NCBI GenBank assembly: GCA_963402885.1
Contig: OY727100.1
Span: 22,725,665 to 22,789,664 of the forward strand
Length of the DNA: 64,000 nt
Direction: 5' to 3'
Source: Antedon bifida
Taxonomy: Eukaryota > Echinodermata > Crinoidea > Comatulida > Antedonidae
Each line of letters opens with the position of its first letter. Positions within the stretch are counted from its first letter, which is position 1. The translations under genes were made by a program, and so were the position numbers. The notes below the pieces were generated by a model. The model was not told where the DNA came from and searched no databases. It was given only the letters and a program-made list of their open reading frames with translations. This document shows positions 52,094-64,000 of the stretch, one piece after another.

Positions 52094-55000
52094 TTATGTA
52101 ACACTTGTGTCTGTATTTTGTAGCATAGTGATCCTCTCTTCCATGTTGTGTACTGTTTCACTATCCACCATTGTCGTACCAGTTGGTTGTTGTTTGTTTG
52201 TTGTTCTATTCTCCACATCATCAATACTCTCTGGTGATGTCATCCCGAATGTTTCAGGCAGTTTTAGGTTTAAAACACCGCTGATCACTGAGGTGAAACC
52301 AAATAATGCATACATGTTGAAAAACCCCTGTATCACAAAATAAAAAACAATCATATTGCAGCCACAATATTATATAAGCATGAATAAACTAATTTAATTT
52401 TTTTTTGTAGTATGGAAAAAAGTTTGTAAAATCCTTATAAATTCTAACATTTTTCCAAATTGGAGGAACTTATAAATATTCAAATGAAAGTATGAATATT
52501 TAAATGAGTTTATGAATATTCATACCAGTGACGTTGCCATTGGTGCTAATATCCCAGCAATCCTTGCACATATTGAACAAAATCCAATTCCACTATTTCT
52601 ACGCAAGAAAAATGTTAAAAGAAAATTGGTGAAATGTACTATTATTCATCATCGCACATGTCACACCCATTACGCATGGCACTCAAACACCACTCTCCAC
52701 CTAACAGCAGATAGTATAGGATTGTACAACATTATTATTTACCTTACTACGGTGGGTATCAGTTCACAAGAGTAGATATAAACCACATTGAATGCAGCTG
52801 ATAACCCCATTTTACCAATTAAAGCAAATATTACAGACACACTCTTCCCAAATTCTCCTGAAAAAAAAATATAATAATAAGAGTGTGCTTAAATTAATAA
52901 GAAACATGAAATCACGAATAGACTTGATTGGTTGTCAGAGAGTTTTCTTACCGCCAGATTGCGAGAAAGCGATAACAAGAAAGCAGGAGAAACCACCTGT
53001 AATCATTGACAGACACATGCATTTCCTACGACCAAGACTAGAAAAAGGCAAATATGTAAATTAGATCAACAAATATGTTAATAAGATCAACAAATAACTT
53101 AAATCTTAACATTAAATACTTATATAGTGCACCTTTCTATAAGATTAATCAATACTGTAGTAATAGACAATGTTGTGACATGTTTGGCACCCCATACTTG
53201 AGGGTGATTCTGTAAACATTGTTATTCATGATAGTTAAGCCTATATACTGCTTGCATTTAGTTGATTAAACCCTTACACAGGTAAACAAGACTACTCGAC
53301 TCTTATTACTTTCACTGCAAATAGCAAACACACACATAGCACAAATGGTAGTATAACACAATACGTGTCACAGTCAATGTGTTTTATTCAGAGTCAACAT
53401 CTATACTTATATTTGGTACTAGAGACACTTCCCTAGTTATTAGGCGTAATCAACTGGACACTCGCAAACACCTCGCGGTGAAATATTCCTATTGCTTGCA
53501 TATAAACAGTAAGGAGTTTGAAAACTATATCTGTTGATATTGAGCTATCAGATATTATGCAATCATCTTACCTATCCATGCACCAGACGCAGAAAAATAT
53601 ACCAGGAATTTCCACCAATCCGGATAGAGCAACACTTATGTAGGCGTTACTTGCTATGTCACCTGCACTCAAAGTAAGACCATAGTAAACTAGACTACAA
53701 GTAAACCTAATCAGATATAGTAGTAATATCATTAAATTGCATTGTATAAATCAAAATGTAAACCAACCAACCAAATTTGTTCATTGTACCTCGTTGTTAA
53801 AATGACAATAAATAATATCGTATCATATTAAAAGTACAAAACACATGAGTTTACCAGCGTATTGTAAAAATCAAACAGTGAAAACTGAACTGTCGTCCAC
53901 ACAACCAGGCAGTATGGACTATTAGACCAAGAAGAAGCGGATTGTACCATTTCTGAAATAGGTAAGTGTTTGATATACCGTACCATGAAAATGCCTGTAT
54001 TAACATTTCTTTCCTCAACACAGGAGTCTTAAGCAAGTCTGTATAGCCATATGATTTAGTTGATGATATTGTTTTACTTGGCACTACTAATTCTATCGCC
54101 GATTTTTTTACTTCATTTCCATTTTTGTGAGCTATATAAAGAAGGATGTCTTCTGCTTCTGATATCCTGCCCTGCGAGGCAAGCCATCTGGAAGATTCTG
54201 GAACAATCCTGTAATAGTAATGATACGTTATTAAAGGACTGCTTAAGGACCATGGTAGTAAAGGATAGTATGAAGGGAGAACTGATGTAAGTATTTCTTT
54301 ATCTAAAGCTCTGTCTACTCTCAACAAAAAAGTGTGCTGTACCCAAATATGGTAGTGATATGCTTAAATAAGTTAGTGATATGACATCATCATGTCCATA
54401 TATGGGCACGTCACATTTTTTGTCACATAAAGTTTGATAGTGTAGACAAGGCTTTATACAGTAGAACCTCTATTAAGGAGACACTTTAAGGGACCGACTC
54501 GAGTGTCCCCTTGATAGGTGTTAAAACATATTGTGGTTCATTCAACAGAAAAGTGACCTGATAGGGGTGTGTCCCTTGAAGTGGATTCCACTGCAGTACT
54601 ATAGAAAGTAAATAATCTTCAAGAAATCTATGTTTGTTTATATATTATCATTTAGCAAAGTTATTTACCAATAAATGAAAATGAAGAAACAAAATGGAAA
54701 TGATGATGCAACAACCAGGTATCTCCAATCACGTATAAAATTTGCCATTAATGCAAAACCCTGGAAAAAAATATATAGTAATTAGTCTTTAACACAATTT
54801 TGTATACGGAAATATGTTTAATCTAATATATTTGATAAATAAATAATATGTATAGTTGCCTCACCATAATGCCAATTGAAAAGACCCCTTGGAATAGACT
54901 GCCAGCAAATACCTTTTGGGACGAACCTACACACTCGGTGATTGTGACGTAAGCTACCATACCTACTCCGCCTACAAAAAAACCTATGCAAATTCTGAAG

Positions 55001-56066
55001 AAAATCAAAATGAACAAATTTTAGTATTTATTTATCACAAACTTGTACATATTGATAATTAATTCTCATTTATAATGTGATAATTGTCGTATTCGATTGA
55101 GACTTTTACGGTTGGGTATAGTTTTTCTTTTGAGAACTTAACAGAGTATTTTGAACGTTGAGATTGTTCTTAAAAGCTTGCATTTTCTATTCAAATGATT
55201 ACTGTTGAGCATAATCCGTTTACAATTTACTATTCGAATAAAAGGTACTCAACGAATCTTTATGTTGACTATGAAAGTTTCCAATCAAATACATGCATTA
55301 TAATTTGGCTGTGTAAAAATATTGATACTGAATAAAATAATAATTTTGAATTATTTTTATTATGATTTAAAACCATTACCTTAAAAAACAAAAGAAAAAC
55401 AAGGAATGTGTAAAAGCTGACAAGTTTGCGACCACTGATAAGCCAATCAGAGCAAAGATGAAGGTGCTTCGGCGTCCGATGTAGTCCGACATGCCACCAA
55501 ACACAAAATTACCCAGAAGCACTCCAACCATTAAGTACGATTGAAGTTGAGAAACTTTATACGATTTATCACATACAAGATCCCACTAAAAAATATAAAC
55601 ATACATTTTCAAATATTAAAAAAAAAAAACCCATCCAAAACTATTTAAAAAATTAGCATTATGCTTTTAATAAAAACAAACCATCACCAATCATCATTTT
55701 AAAGATGAACATTGAAATAACGGATCAGACTCAAAAATTTGCTTCTCCAATAAAAGATATTAAAATTACATGCAGGTACTTAGTGGCAGTTGAACACAAT
55801 TGTAGACCGTTTCTGTACGGTGTTCTTACCTCCGACACAATGGATGTGAACTCGTTTCCATATATATACTTGTTACAAACATCAGTGGAAGAACACGCAG
55901 ATTCACTGTGAGGATTTTCACAAGTAACTGTAGGCTCTCTTCCGATGAACACGAGGCCGATAATTTGCATCGGCATGAAGAAATTGAGTAATGAGAATGC
56001 ATAGAGGTATTTCTTTTGCTCTGATCCATATTCACCGACAACTTTTAGAGCAGAATCGAAGTCCAT
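52094..56066 (-). CDS. SLC22-like organic ion transporter A (MFS), 10 exons
   Basis: Predicted 510 residues. Exons: 56066-55830, 55585-55380, 54994-54865, 54760-54669, 54208-53984, 53706-53572, 53037-52952, 52857-52743, 52598-52526, 52327-52094 (TAA); the frame closes. The product should be a 12-helix plasma-membrane carrier for organic cations, anions or zwitterions. SLC22 hallmarks are the MDFDSAL.VVGEYG N-terminus, WDLVC at the end of a short first extracellular loop, GG.SD..GRR (MFS motif A, exon 2), ES(S)RWLASQGR.SEAE (exon 5), LSGLVEIP (exon 6), and LPET plus IDDVEN at the C-terminus. The first loop is about 50 residues, shorter than in mammalian OCT/OAT proteins. Its nearest relative is the divergent gene at 57.5 kb. 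The substrate cannot be told from sequence. Confidence 0.93.
54306..54455. mobile_element. MITE family A, copy A10 (SLC22-A intron 4)
   Basis: The left arm is partly deleted, the right arm nearly intact. A second type of inverted-repeat element (54,459-54,593) abuts it. Confidence 0.85.
54459..54593. mobile_element. MITE family D (CAGTAGAACC...GGATTCCACTG)
   Basis: 135 bp with imperfect terminal inverted repeats of about 26 bp (CAGTAGAACCTCTATTAAGG / CCTTGAAGTGGATTCCACTG). The ends resemble those of mariner/pogo-derived MITEs in other animals; that assignment is inference. The word CTATTAAGGGGAC also forms part of the minisatellite at 6,771. Confidence 0.6.
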
Positions 56067-57504
56067 AACTTAACCGTTCACCAGTGCCTACATCAAACAA
56101 ACAACAATAGAATATATTAACCATTCATGATACAGTATAATAAAATAATGATAATTTAAGATACTAGCCTTGCATCAAATAAAATGAATTACTGACGTGA
56201 TGTACGAAGAAAAGTAAACAAAAAGAGTTGTTTGAAAGCAAAATAAGTGGTATGTACAAATTGGCTAATACTATGGCTAGCCCAGCTGTTTATGATTGTT
56301 AATTATATAACAGTCACCTCACTACACTGGTGGTAGGTACTCGGCTAGAGCCTAACTAAACTATAGAGGCTAGGGCTAGGCTTACCTTTTTACACAGCTA
56401 CCGTAGGAGGTAGTTCTTGAAATATTTGCACATTGCTTGTACTATACTATCTAATTGTATATAACATAAAATTGATCATTGGTATATAAGATAAACAAAC
56501 ATAAAACTATTGTTTACGTTATTAGTAGTGATGGTAGTAGTAGTATGCTTCTACTACTAGTACTACTACAGTTAGGAAGTGGGCCTAGTACTAAAAAGGG
56601 TAATTCCCGAGCTGGACCATTTGCTTCTAGGGATTTTAGTACAAACACAAAGTTTACCATTTCTTTCAATATTTTCTTAATTTCAATAAGATTTTTTTTA
56701 AATTTAATTTATAAGAATTTTAAATAATGCTCTTGAATATTGCTATTTTTTATATCGATTTACCCATTATATAATGGGCTGTGCGGCTGTGCCCTGCTGC
56801 CACGTGCCATATAAACATCCGTCTGCTGTAGTAAATGTCAATGCATTCATTATTTTGGAAAAAAAGCAGTTTATTATGCGTACATATGGAACATGAGGTA
56901 AAATAAATGGGATGTTTTTTTTTAGTGTGAGAGAAATCATTTATTTTAAAACAGTACTATAAGCCTTAATTAATACTGGATTCAATTATCAAATTTACAC
57001 AAAAGAGGCCAATCAGGTACCTAGCTATAGCTAGGCCTAGTAGTACTAACCATCAGGCAAAAAAGTTTCCGGCGAGGACCGACCGTGTGTACGTGTGCGG
57101 GCATTGGTTGTATACTAGCAGTAGGCCTAGGCCTAACCAGTTGTGTCTGTTTACTAGGTCAGTGCTGAGTATACTGCAGTATGTAGTTTCTAACAACTAC
57201 TACTAGGCCTAGCATATAGTAACATTGTTTATGAGATGATAAAAAATAGTTTACACATAGTTGATTTATTGATATTAATAATTAATAATTGGAGTACTGC
57301 AATTAGTTAGTAAATGATTGTACCAGCCATCATCACCATTTAAACATTATTTTATTGTCCAGAAACAATGATTTGTTTTAGCTTTTACAAATGAAAGACA
57401 TATAGGTGAAGAATTATCAACAACCAGAAAATACAATCTCATTTTTATTTTACAACAATGACGTTTCTTTAATTGTTTTTCAGAATAGTTAGAACGACAA
57501 GAAG
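56067..57504. promoter_or_regulatory. Shared upstream region between the two SLC22-like genes
   Basis: 1.44 kb between divergent start codons. An acceptor-like CAG at 57481-57483 (after a T-rich tract) lies 21 nt before the SLC22-B ATG, and GATGTAG lies close upstream of the SLC22-A ATG. Both genes may therefore have a non-coding first exon here. The rest is A+T-rich with several TAGGCCTA words. Confidence 0.45.
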
Positions 57505-60500
57505 ATGGATTTTGACAGTGCCTTATCAAAAGTTGGTGAGTTCGGATTGGCACAGCTCCTGCAATCTTCTCTGGTGACCTCGTTGGGCATCCTACTCGCA
57601 TTCCAGCAGGTCAACTTAGCGTTTGTTGCTAAGGAACCATCATTTCTATGCACTGATCCCAACATACAAGGAGAGGCTGTTTGTCATATGGAGAAGTCAT
57701 GTGAGAACATTAAATTTGTAGATGAGTTTACATCAATAGTGTCTGAGGTATATGTCAATCGTCATTATTATTGTTATTGAAATTAACCATAGCATTTAAT
57801 TTCATCCTCATAGTACCTCTAAATACCTCATTTTTTTTTAGCTAAATTACAAAACTAACATACTCTTAAATAATTATTGACTTTTGATACACTGATTTTC
57901 TTTCTAGTTTAAACTTATTTGTGGAGAAAACTACAAAGCAAGTTTGGTCCAATCCATGTACATGATAGGGGTGTTATTTGGAGGTTTAATATGGGGTCCA
58001 CAGTCAGATGCTATTGGAAGGAAGAAAACATTATTTGCTGGTATTATTCTCTTGGCAACCACCTCTATCTTAAGTGGAACAACCCAAACTTACTTACAGT
58101 TTGCATTCCTTAAGTAGGTATTCTTTATTTTACTTTGTTTTAAATTCTCCTGTGAGATATTTATGCATTTTACCAGTTATATGACATTTTCAGCAATCGA
58201 CTCTAAAATGTTTCTGCAAACGACTATTTTCTGAACTTAAAACTTTGAAATACTACCTTCATTTTGTTTCAAAACTTTTGTCCAATCATAGGTTGTTTTG
58301 CTTATTTCTTAGGTTCATCAATGGTGCTGCAGTAGGAGGCACAGGATTGGTTGTTTTTGTATACTCAACTGAGAACGTAGGTGCTTCTTACCGAGTGCTA
58401 GCAGGAACTATGGTACAAGTAGTCTTTGCCTTAGGAATAGCAGTAAGTTTATACTAGAGTATACTGTAGGAATTGCAGTAAGTATATAGTATTTCATTAT
58501 GAAGAATAGAAAATAATAAATTTTGAATTTTCATACAAGACTGTAAGTTTGTTATTGGCATCAATAACTTAAAGTAACATTGCAGAAGATTTCTGCCTGC
58601 ATTTGTTTAATGTTTGTTGTTTTTTCTTGTCTTACCTTTAGGCCTGTGGTGGTTTAGCTTATCTCATACGAGACTGGAGACAACTATCATTTGCTTCAGG
58701 AATTCCATTTATTTTTTATCTTTCTCTTTATTGGTAAGATTTTACTTTTAGTATTGATTTTATGTCCATCATATTGTCATATCAGCTCATTATTATTGTC
58801 ACTATTGTCATGACAATCAGCAAAATCATTGTCAAGATAATCATCCTCAGTCATCATTATCATCATCATCATTATCATCATCATCATCATCATCATCATT
58901 ATCATCATCATTATCATCATCATCATTATCTTCATTCATCATTGTCATCATTATCTTCATCATTATCATCAATTTATCACCACTAATGTCATCCCATCTC
59001 TGATGTCACGTTATTTTCAATGTCATACTATGTTTATGTCATTTGTATTTTGTATAGGGTAAGTTTGTTAACTGCCTAGAGCTTTTTGACTTTAAATTGT
59101 ATCCAGTTTTTTGGCTTTAAACAGAAACCAATTTCGTTTTTATACCATGTTAGATAAGATAACTTGAACTTACTTGATTATTGCGTTTTTAAGGATTTTG
59201 CCAGAATCACCTCGATGGTTGGCTTCTAAGGGGAAGTTAACCCAAGCAGAAGCTCTACTGTTCAAAATGGCTTTAAGAAACAAGAAACAAATACTTAGAA
59301 CAGATATTGCACTTGCAAGACCAACTAAAAGCAGTCAAAAAGAGAAAGTAAGCCAACCTGAATCGGTAGGATATGCTGAATTTTTCAGGACACCCAACAT
59401 TCGACGGAGAATGGTTATACAGATATTTACATGGTGAGTTTATACACTAAAAGAAAGTTACATTTATATATTGACAGAACAACAATTTTTAAAATTAGAT
59501 TATACGGGCAACTCAGACCTCATACCAGACACCAAGTTTATTTATGATGAGTTTTTGGTGGATTTGATATGCATCGATAAAATATACTGTAAAATAATCA
59601 ATTCATTTTTAAATGGTTAAGATGAAGAAATCTGTGATAATGAGAAAAAGCTTTCCCAACCGTGATTCGAACCCAGAATTTGTTTTTGTAGATATGTAAA
59701 AGAGTAAAACTGTATTTAAGAAAAATGTTACCAGGTATTTCCATAAAGGATAACTCAAGAATTAAATGTTTTGTTTTTGTAGGTTTGCTTGTAGTGTGGT
59801 ATACATGGGGTTAACAATGGGAGCTGGTGATATTGGTAGCAATGCCTACATCAGCCTAGCACTCTCAGGTCTGGTTGAACTTCCAGCGTATGTAGCCTGT
59901 GTGTTGCTTCTTGATGTGTAAGTAACTTATTTGGCTCAGATATTTTGGGTTGTATAACTTAAGGTTTACTTATTTACTTCCAATGTTCATTACTACTACA
60001 GACAACAATTCAAGTTGCTCTATAAGTAATGTAATTCTAAAATGTCTTAAATAATAGAATTGGTCGCCGTGCGATGTTGAGTGGTTGTAACATATTAGGT
60101 GGCCTAGCATGTCTGCTACTTATTTTTATTCCAGATAATGCAGGTTAGTCTCTCTAATATTTTATTTTAAAATGTCAAGAAAAGAAAACTATTTACTAAG
60201 GATTATTATTATTAGTCAGCAACTTTCTTAAAAAGAAAATGGTTGTGACTGTGTTTCATTTCATTTACTCGTCTAAAAAAAACAAGGACAATACAACAAT
60301 AAAATAATAGAGAAACATGAGACAGGGAAAACCAAAAGTGAACTAAATCACTGACGAGTGAGAACCCTTAAACATACAAACATTACAATATAACAAGAAT
60401 AATAATTTAACTGATTATTATTATTGTTGCAAGTATCTGCTGTATTCGTTATAAACATATAGAATATATATATTAAGATATGTATAGATATTATACACAT

Positions 60501-61316
60501 ATAATAATAACAAGTTTATACTATTTTTTGTTTGTTTTATCACACAGGCAGTAGTGCTGAGATGATACAAACTGCGTTAGCTTTGATTGGTAAAATGGGC
60601 GTGTCAGCTGGTTTTAATGTTATTTATATTTATTCAAGCGAGTTAGCTCCAACATCAGCAAGGTAAACTGAACTTAAATTCTTAGTGTCAAGTTAAATTA
60701 TGTTATCGAAACCAATATTCATAGTCACTGGCAGTTAGGGATGGATAAGGTGGAAGTTTAACTCAGCTATACTATAGTACAGATAAGATATTGCAGCCTT
60801 ATGGGCCACAAGAGGCCCGAAGAGGTGAGGTAACAGATAAGATATATAAGTTGACTAATTTTTTCATCTACTTGCTATTTTGATTATTATTTATTATATT
60901 TAAATGTCATTTTGTTTATTTTTAGGAGTAGTGCTCTTGCTTTGTGTACCATGTCGGCAAGAATAGGGGGCGCTATTGCACCTATGGTTGCACCGTATGT
61001 AAGTATAGGCGGAGCAATTAAAAAATCTCTATTCTCTACTCCTCTCTACAATTCATTTGTAGGTTTAAATTATCTCTCCTTGTGTGCTTTAAGTGTACAG
61101 AATATACTCAATCCTTCGGATGAGATATTAAGCTGTGTCATGTAGTGTATTACTTACTGTACTGTATCATTACAGGGGAAATTGATGATGTTCCGTGTGT
61201 TTGGGTTGCTTGCGTTATCATCTGGTATATCAGCATTTCTGCTACCAGAGACATTGAACCAACCTCTTCCAGACACTATTGACGATATAGAAAATGACAC
61301 TAAGAAGACACAATGA
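57505..61316 (+). CDS. SLC22-like organic ion transporter B (MFS), 10 exons
   Basis: Predicted 486 residues. Exons: 57505-57747, 57908-58113, 58313-58442, 58642-58733, 59194-59433, 59783-59917, 60058-60143, 60548-60662, 60926-60998, 61176-61316 (TGA); all phases match. Exons 2-4 and 6-9 have exactly the lengths of those in the divergent copy (206, 130, 92, 135, 86, 115, 73 nt). Visible SLC22 features are [28 protein letters not shown] (MFS motif A), [30 protein letters not shown] and [18 protein letters not shown]. The canonical W.LVC at the end of loop 1 reads FKLIC here. It should be a 12-helix plasma-membrane carrier; the substrate is unknown. Confidence 0.93.
58835..58985. repeat. (ATC/ATT)n microsatellite in SLC22-B intron 4
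   Basis: A run of TCATCATTATCATCATC-type triplets, imperfect. It is a low-complexity insert in the intron; the apparent His-rich ORF through it is not a gene. Confidence 0.95.
59635..59690 (-). repeat. Possible tRNA-derived SINE fragment in SLC22-B intron 5
   Basis: The minus strand carries CTGGGTTCGAATCACGG, a B-box/T-arm-like sequence. A related string (with ATGAGAAAAA and GAACCCAG shared) occurs at 13,995-14,060. No complete cloverleaf is seen, so this is at most a remnant. Confidence 0.3.
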
Positions 61317-61690
61317 CATGATGTGAACTCTTCCACCAACGAGCAAAATGCTGTGCAATGATTCAAAATGAATAAGGACTAATGGACAAATTCGTTTTAC
61401 TTGAATATTTAATAAAAAGAATAAGTAAATTTATTTACAGTAATTAATTTAATATAAGAATAAGAATATCATTTGCATAATAATTTCTCATGGTATGAGG
61501 TGCACTTTTTACACAATTTTTTATGCAAATTTTATAACATTTCTTACAGAATAATTATATTCTAATTAATGCACACTTTTTTGGTGAAAGAGTTCAATTT
61601 TGATGGTTTTTAGTATTTTTATATATTAATTTCATGTACTTTTATAGAATAAGTAATGTATTTATTTTAAACAAAATTATGTGAATGTCA
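61317..61690. repeat. 3' UTR segment, copy 1 of a local duplication
   Basis: Directly follows the SLC22-B stop. Ordered matches to 62258-62560 include CAAAATG(CT)GTGCAATGATT, AAAATGAATAA, TTACTTGAA and GGTGAAAGAGTTC. Confidence 0.7.
61411..61416 (+). terminator. Candidate poly(A) signal of SLC22-B
   Basis: AATAAA 95 nt after the stop codon, within the segment that is duplicated downstream. Confidence 0.45.
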
Positions 61691-64000
61691 TTTCTAGTTT
61701 AATGTCTATTTTCCACCTTCGCCACGTCTGGATGCACATGTGTAGGGTCTTTGTAGTGCCCTCTCTTGTTTGGCTTTGACATTATAAAATCTCTATTTTT
61801 TTACACGGTATTGTAATTTGGATCATCATTTAATAGGTACATAGATATCTATTATTAGAATTAAAGTACAGTAGTACTCTGTAGACTGGCACCAATATTT
61901 CAGTTTCAATAACATTTATTTAAGATGGTCACAATAAATAACAAACAATATTACAATAAACAATAATCAACAACTTATATAAGACCATCTTAGGGATCAA
62001 AATTAGAAGTAAAACTTGTCTCACAATGACCCCTAAAATAATAGTATTAATTCAAACAAAATAAGAACGATATTGTATAAATATACAAATACAACGCATA
62101 CAATTAAATAAATTATACAGTGCGCAACATATTTAGTAGGTTTGGTAACAAGATAAATAAAGAGTTTTTACATGCTTTCTAAATGAATTTACAGTATATA
62201 AATGATTTATGGTAGTTGAATCTAGATTATTCCAATCAACCTCTTCACGATACAATTACATGATGTTCCACCAATGAACAAAATGTGCAATGATTTCAAA
62301 ATGAATAAAACTATATGGACATTTTTTTACTTGAACTGAATTTATGTAACAGTAAAGATCTATGGAATTGTATTTTATTATTTGATCGATTCCAGTCCTG
62401 AACTTCATAAGTTTGTTTATTGTTTAATAATGTTTAAATTAGCAATGTACACTTTATTGGTGAAAGAGTTCTGATGTACTAAATTTTTATTTTTGTAAAT
62501 TAATTTCATAAAACTACATTTATGAGCGAATATTTATTATGAATGACATTCTCTATACTGCAAGAGTGACTCATTTGTATAATTAAAAAAATTTACTCGA
62601 AACATTCCCTCTAAAATTGTATTTTATTTTTTAATTAGTTAATTCATTAATTAAAAAGACATTCTACATTTTTACACATAGTAGTAGTAGTAGTTCATTA
62701 GTTTTTTAAATAAAAAATTACTACTACTAGTACATTATGTTAGATCAAGACATGTTTGATCCAAAAATTACCGGGGTAATAATGTGCAGCGCATTGAGAG
62801 CTTTGCTTTTATGCGCTGTATATAACTATTATTAGATTTTGTCTTTATTTATTCTTTCCTTACCATTATTTTGTCCGTCAATTTCATCGAGCTACGTCAA
62901 TTTTTCAGGACCAGGAATCGATTTGGTTAGCTTTTCACGATGCGCAATAAACAATTACGATGAAATCACTTTTGTAATCAGATCTTCACAAGCATGTATA
63001 GTAAATTTGGTATTCATAAATCAGGTCATATTTCATCATATAGCAATACAATTACGTGCATATCGTATATAACGCATGCGTACGCGCGACTAAAATTTTC
63101 AAAATTTATTTTCGATGTTTCAGGCAATTTTAAGCGTTTAAAAAATTGCCATGAGTGCGTAGGTTTTTGCGTGCACTGCGCGTTAAACGTTAGTGCGCAC
63201 TAATTGCTGTTTTACAACCTTTCTTTGGCAATTTCATCATATTTTATTCACTTTTTAACTCTAAATCGCGTTATACGAGCACGTCAAAAGTGATCAGGCT
63301 ACGCACGTGTAAGTTAACAAAATGATGAAAATATGCTTAATTTTAAAATTAATATAGATCGTCAGAATGCTCGGAAACACCTATTTTTATTTTTATTGTA
63401 TGTATTATTTATGATTTATTTTGAAATTAAGTGAAAAAAGTGGATTACGTCATCATTAATTGCATTAATTTTTTTTTTATTTCAACAATCAAACAATGAC
63501 ATTTTCTTCTTTTCAAATGTTCATATATTCAAGTTAAAAGTATATACTTTGACAGTGATGTCATCATAGTAAAAAATTCATTGCGGTATAATAATCTATC
63601 TGCACCAAAGTGGTTACTGCATAGTAAATACACGGAGGAATCAGTTGTCACTGACTTGTGTATCAGTTGTGGTGGTCTGTGCTCGCGTCTATGCATTCAA
63701 GGTACCGAGATCGAGAAACGAAACGAAATAAGATTTATTTTTATTATCGGTATTCGGATTGATTATACATATGATTTATAATGAAATCTAGAGAAAAGGT
63801 AACTTATTATGTAACAATGGTGGTTTATGACATTATACGCGGAGGGATCTTTGATCGGATTGTGATACCGGCTAATTTGCGTTTTATCCCGATCCTATCC
63901 TTCATTATAAATAATTAAAGATTCTGACAAAATCAGTCAATCAATATAGTATAGGCCTATATTTTAAAATTCAATATCTTTATTTAAATCAATGCATATA
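61691..64000. other. Gene-free 3' flank
   Basis: A+T-rich sequence. It holds a hairpin-ended A+T stretch (AAGATGGTC at 61,923, its complement near 61,985), the orphan UTR copy, and a TAGTAGTAGTAG / CTACTACTAG inverted pair at about 62,680-62,735. A donor-like GAGAAAAG|GTAACT occurs at 63,791-63,804. I see no ORF with protein character and no exon that I can support. Confidence 0.6.
62258..62560. repeat. 3' UTR-like segment, copy 2 of the duplication
   Basis: A diverged, somewhat shorter second copy of the SLC22-B 3' UTR sequence, about 935 bp downstream of the first. No coding exon homologous to SLC22 precedes it, so it is an orphan UTR copy. Confidence 0.7.

Noticed and set aside
53851..53983. 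Extension of SLC22-A exon 5 or an extra exon near 53.9 kb
   Set aside because: The frame leaves the SLC22 pattern after ...IQAFSW. The true next exon is 53706-53572 (FTCSLVYYGLTLSAGD), which matches transporter B exon 6 exactly in length and phase.
59635..59690. A functional tRNA gene
   Set aside because: Only a T-arm/B-box-like half is present, without acceptor stem, D-arm or A box.
63780..63800. First exon of a further gene at the right edge (ATGAAATCTAGAGAAAAG|GTAACT)
   Set aside because: A single donor-like site after six codons at the window edge is not enough; no upstream or downstream support is visible.

Overview
This window is eukaryotic nuclear DNA from an animal. Genes are split into many short GT-AG exons, introns are A+T-rich, and there are no operons or ribosome-binding sites. 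The protein set (PP2A scaffold, prefoldin 2, a SAXO axonemal protein, SLC22 transporters, a multi-Kazal secreted protein) and the very frequent word TAGGCCTA suggest a marine invertebrate deuterostome, most likely an echinoderm. The echinoderm assignment is inference, not proof. Gene models were built by hand from splice sites. For all seven models the exon lengths and phases close into one open frame.

Layout. (1) 1-18.4 kb: no gene I can support. It holds several families of short inverted-repeat elements (MITEs), a LINE remnant and conspicuous tandem arrays: 29 identical 24-bp units at 3,583-4,278, a pyrimidine-strand repeat at 2,592-3,000, a 76-bp repeat at 1,736-2,030 and a roughly 35-bp repeat at 6,771-7,140. 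(2) 19.1-30.9 kb, minus: a 12-exon gene for a secreted protein of about 958 residues with ten Kazal-type domains, several Ser/Thr-rich linkers and a short follistatin-like cysteine module. (3) 33.3-37.1 kb, minus: a 7-exon SAXO gene. (4) 38.2-44.0 kb, plus: the 12-exon gene for the PP2A 65-kDa scaffold subunit. (5) 46.9-47.9 kb, minus: the 3-exon PFDN2 gene. (6) 48.2-51.7 kb, plus: a gene for an SH2-domain protein I cannot name, with a 17-nt microexon and a long intronic hairpin. (7) 52.1-56.1 kb, minus, and 57.5-61.3 kb, plus: two SLC22-like transporter genes, head to head, with the same ten-exon architecture. (8) 61.3-64 kb: the 3' flank of the second transporter, including a second diverged copy of its 3' UTR, then A+T-rich sequence.

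From 33 kb to 61 kb the genes form three consecutive divergent pairs (SAXO/PP2A-A, PFDN2/SH2, SLC22-A/SLC22-B), each facing a short shared upstream region. There is no evidence that the seven genes form one pathway. PP2A-A, PFDN2 and SAXO are housekeeping or ciliary genes. The best candidates for something not yet described are the ten-Kazal modular secreted protein, the orphan SH2 protein with its unusual splicing features, and the duplicated 3' splice sites in two introns of the PP2A-A gene.
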